DNA from: Alphaproteobacteria bacterium
GTDB taxonomy: Bacteria > Pseudomonadota > Alphaproteobacteria > UBA3830
Length of the DNA stretch: 14,229 nucleotides
Direction: 5' to 3'
NCBI GenBank assembly: GCA_025998735.1
Contig: BNWJ01000025.1
Span: 1 to 14,229 of the forward strand
Within the stretch, counting starts at the first letter, position 1, and each line of letters opens with the position of its first letter. This document shows, piece by piece, positions 13,706 to 14,229 of this stretch. The notes beneath the pieces are model-generated. The model was not told where the DNA came from. It saw nothing but the letters and a program-made list of their open reading frames with translations, and made no database searches. The position numbers were made by a program, and so were the translations under genes.

Positions 13706-14178
13706 CTCAAATTTCAGGGAAAAATGCCCAAATGCATCACTTCGAAAATCTTCATTTTCTCGATTTTTTACTACTATTTTACTACTTTTTTCGAAGTTGG
13801 AGTTATTAGTAATTAAGTTTAGTTCTTGATATTTCCGGTGGCCGGCTGTATTAATAGCATCTGAGCATGCCTTTATTGTGGCTTCAAATCCCAAAATGCC
13901 TATCTCTAGATAATCTAAATACCGAAGAGCGATTCCTGCCTTTTCTAAAATCTTTGTTTTTTGCATTTTTTACTACCTTTGTGCTACTTTATGCCGTAAA
14001 GCGCCTCATTTTTTAGGAATTGAAGCGCCATTGTTGTACTACTTTTCTTTATCCGTTCAGCATAAAGTCATTTTTATGTGATTTTCTCTCATTTCTGATT
14101 ACCCTTACCACCCTTCTCGTCTTTTCATTCAAAATAAGATGTGCTAAGCTGTTGATGTATTTAACCAAATGAGGAGCT
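13706..14178. other. gene-poor AT-rich region downstream of tRNA-Arg
   Basis: No convincing gene. After the terminator-like hairpin the sequence has repeated TACTAC motifs (around 13770, 13781, 13971, 14038) and a duplicated ATTTTTTACTAC at about 13763 and 13965. A minus-strand frame starting at 13966 has a fair ribosome site but runs into the antisense of the tRNA. A small hairpin CATAAA/TTTATG lies at 14061-14078. No copy of the tRNA 3' end is visible, so there is no sign of an attachment-site duplication. Confidence 0.5.
13742..13769 (+). terminator. rho-independent terminator after tRNA-Arg
   Basis: TCGAAAAT pairs with ATTTTC(T)CGA around a CTTC tetraloop, with one bulged T, and is followed directly by six T residues (13764-13769). 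It would end the HIT-tRNA-Arg transcript. Confidence 0.55.
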
Positions 14179-14229
14179 ATGCATCTTAGAAAAACAGGGG
14201 GCGTATCGGATTTGTCAAAGTGCATTGAA
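14179..14229 (+). CDS. possible start of a downstream gene (partial)
   Basis: ATG 14179 opens a frame that continues to the window end (17 codons, beginning MHLRKTGGVSDL). GAGGAG (14171-14176) lies just upstream, but only 2 nt separate it from the ATG, shorter than usual. The visible part is too short to assign a family. Confidence 0.35.
   Translation, partial: MHLRKTGGVSDLSKCIE

Noticed and set aside
13640..13966. Minus-strand 108-codon frame crossing tRNA-Arg
   Set aside because: Its C-terminal part (QRDSNPRPSPPEG) is the well-known spurious translation of antisense tRNA. The first 70 or so residues have a possible ribosome site but no recognisable family, so a gene remnant cannot be excluded.

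Overview
The window looks like part of the chromosome of an AT-leaning, probably host-associated alphaproteobacterium. A Holosporales- or Rickettsiales-like symbiont is my best guess. The basis is dnaG followed by rpoD, lpxA followed by lpxI (the LpxI branch of lipid A synthesis typical of Alphaproteobacteria), an IS remnant, several dispersed palindromic elements reminiscent of Rickettsia palindromic elements, and a large secreted MORN-repeat protein. The assignment is inference from gene content; no rRNA or species marker is present.

Layout. Positions 3-71 may be the 3' end of an upstream gene. On the + strand follow a phosphomannomutase/phosphoglucomutase (221-1612), dnaG (1609-3372, 4-bp overlap), a possible 49-codon ORF carrying a palindromic element (3376-3525), and rpoD (3543-5414). 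A 581-bp gap (5415-5995) holds two palindromic repeats and the start of an IS1-type transposase gene. Then come lpxA (TTG start at 5996, to 6790) and lpxI (6863-7693). A convergent gap with a nested palindrome (7825-7913) separates these from a large minus-strand gene (7935-10559) encoding a signal peptide plus about 34 MORN repeats. Further minus-strand genes are accC (10860-12200), accB (12219-12704) and tRNA-Val(GAC) (12738-12812), probably one transcript starting at the tRNA promoter. The + strand resumes with a HIT-family protein (13269-13622) and, 6 bp later, tRNA-Arg(CCG) (13629-13705). A gene-poor AT-rich stretch leads to the start of another possible gene at 14179.

How the genes work together. 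The mutase feeds sugar phosphates to envelope polysaccharide. DnaG and RpoD serve replication priming and housekeeping transcription, the familiar macromolecular-synthesis pair. LpxA and LpxI do the first and fourth steps of lipid A synthesis. AccB and AccC are the biotin carrier and biotin carboxylase of acetyl-CoA carboxylase, the first step of fatty acid synthesis. The MORN protein is the accessory gene and a plausible surface or host-interaction protein.

Most notable are two kinds of dispersed palindromic element. Two copies lie in leaders just upstream of rpoD and lpxA, share an identical 27-bp end, and are open in the same frame, giving similar peptides. Three copies of a second 35-nt kind sit exactly on the 3' ends of rpoD, lpxA and lpxI and show a compensatory base change in the palindrome. 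The MORN gene has a layered internal architecture of 69-, 138-, 207- and 414-bp direct repeats that indicates recent in-frame expansion.
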